Source: DATBAT01 sp963824805
GTDB lineage: Bacteria; Acidobacteriota; Terriglobia; Terriglobales; Acidobacteriaceae
DNA: 64,000 nt
Direction of reading: 5' to 3'
NCBI GenBank assembly: GCA_963824805.1
Contig: CAWGQZ010000085.1
Coordinates: 1 to 64,000 of the forward strand
Each line of letters begins with the position of its first letter. The first letter of the stretch is position 1. A model generated the notes under the pieces. The model made no database searches and was not told the DNA's origin. It saw only the letters and a program-made list of their open reading frames with translations. The position numbers were made by a program, and so were the translations under genes. Below, in pieces: positions 63,625 to 64,000 of the stretch.

Positions 63625-64000
63625 TTAGAGCGTGACCCGCATGTTGCTGGAAAGACCGCCCGCGGAAGGCACGTAGCACTTCAAGGTGTAGTCCATCACC
63701 ATGCGGTCGGCGCAGAACCGCCATCCCAAGGTTCGAATGGTGCGCTTCATGCGTTTAATCCAGCCTCGCGGCAGGCCGTCGCTGTCCCGTTGGTAGTACA
63801 GAGGGATCACTTCTTCCCGCAGCGTCCGGTAAAGGTCTTCACCATCGCGGGTGTCATGCACGTCCATGTTGGAATGCGTGCGGCCTTTGCCAATGCCGAA
63901 GCCATTCAGCCCGTCATAGGCTTCCGCCCACCAGCCGTCCAGGACCGACAGGTTCAATCCACCGTTCAAAACCACTTTTTGCCCGCTGGTTCCGGATGCC
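63625..64000 (-). CDS. glgP: Alpha-glucan phosphorylase, C-terminal part (partial)
   Basis: The gene runs off the right edge. The ~125 residues seen include ASGTSGQKVVLNGGLNLSVL, LDGWWAEAYDGLNGFGIGKG and the C-terminal RRxIRTLGWRF-type helix (KRMKRTIRTLGWRFCADRM), typical of the GT35 short-form alpha-glucan phosphorylases. The enzyme releases glucose-1-phosphate from glycogen or maltodextrin using pyridoxal phosphate, whose lysine site is at the very edge. Stop at 63625 with no terminator recognised. Confidence 0.88.
   Translation of the reverse strand, partial: ASGTSGQKVVLNGGLNLSVLDGWWAEAYDGLNGFGIGKGRTHSNMDVHDTRDGEDLYRTLREEVIPLYYQRDSDGLPRGWIKRMKRTIRTLGWRFCADRMVMDYTLKCYVPSAGGLSSNMRVTL

Noticed and set aside
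1..64000. CRISPR array, prophage, rRNA or tRNA genes
   Set aside because: No regularly spaced repeats, no phage structural or integrase gene, and no cloverleaf or TTCGA-type arm with acceptor pairing was found by eye.

Overview
The window reads as a chromosomal piece of an Acidobacteriota bacterium, most likely Terriglobia (Acidobacteriales/Koribacter-like). The reasons are a very large TonB-dependent receptor with an N-terminal carboxypeptidase-regulatory domain, Ser/Thr kinases fused to TPR tails whose C-terminus is typical of that phylum, several short charged helical proteins I associate with Terriglobia, and a 4-gene imuA-imuB-dnaE2 style SOS region. This assignment comes from protein character only; no search was run.

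Layout. 1-1437: an IS (ISNCY-like transposase) with 13-bp terminal inverted repeats. 1424-2645: decayed OmpA and EamA-transporter genes that look alphaproteobacterial, so this end is either acquired DNA or an assembly chimera. 2646-7400: a gene-poor strip with many small ORFs (30-100 aa), a kinase-tail fragment, a molbindin and a small secreted protein. 7743-11073: a broken NTF2-like gene and a broken kinase-TPR gene. 11340-21564: mostly intact metabolic and regulatory genes (fatty-acid hydroxylase, MBL-fold hydrolase, MOSC protein with a toroid-fold partner, methyltransferase, amidohydrolase, LuxR-TPR regulator, flavin monooxygenase). 21615-27255: a molybdenum hydroxylase pair (IorAB-like), DUF2255, and a divergent aldo-keto reductase/AraC pair that is badly frameshifted. 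27386-43100: exported hydrolases (M61 peptidase, S1 protease lipoprotein, beta-lactamase-like hydrolase, gamma-glutamyltransferase), DUF4197, TMEM175 channel, truncated globin, MEDS sensor, TonB receptor, SpoIIE phosphatase. 43280-48718: the mutagenic translesion cassette imuA-imuB-dnaE2 with a candidate LexA site. 48759-56034: lipoamide-dehydrogenase-like enzyme, ndk-sucD-sucC, trpD, di-haem cytochrome c. 56490-64000: a large orphan exported protein, groES-groEL under a CIRCE element, an EVE-domain protein and the end of a glucan phosphorylase gene.

A cross-cutting feature is the density of single-base frameshifts. In at least six conserved genes (kinase, DUF4197, TonB receptor twice, dnaE2, ndk) the lesion is one extra base in a run of three identical bases. 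That pattern is better explained by sequencing or assembly error than by gene decay, so genes called pseudogene here should be read as 'interrupted in this sequence'. I found no tRNA, rRNA, CRISPR array or prophage. Nothing here is a clear new multi-gene system; the most promising leads are two parS-like palindromes about 30 kb apart, the small-ORF strip, the duplicated serine-protease tail, the MOSC/toroid gene pair and the 823-aa orphan secreted protein.
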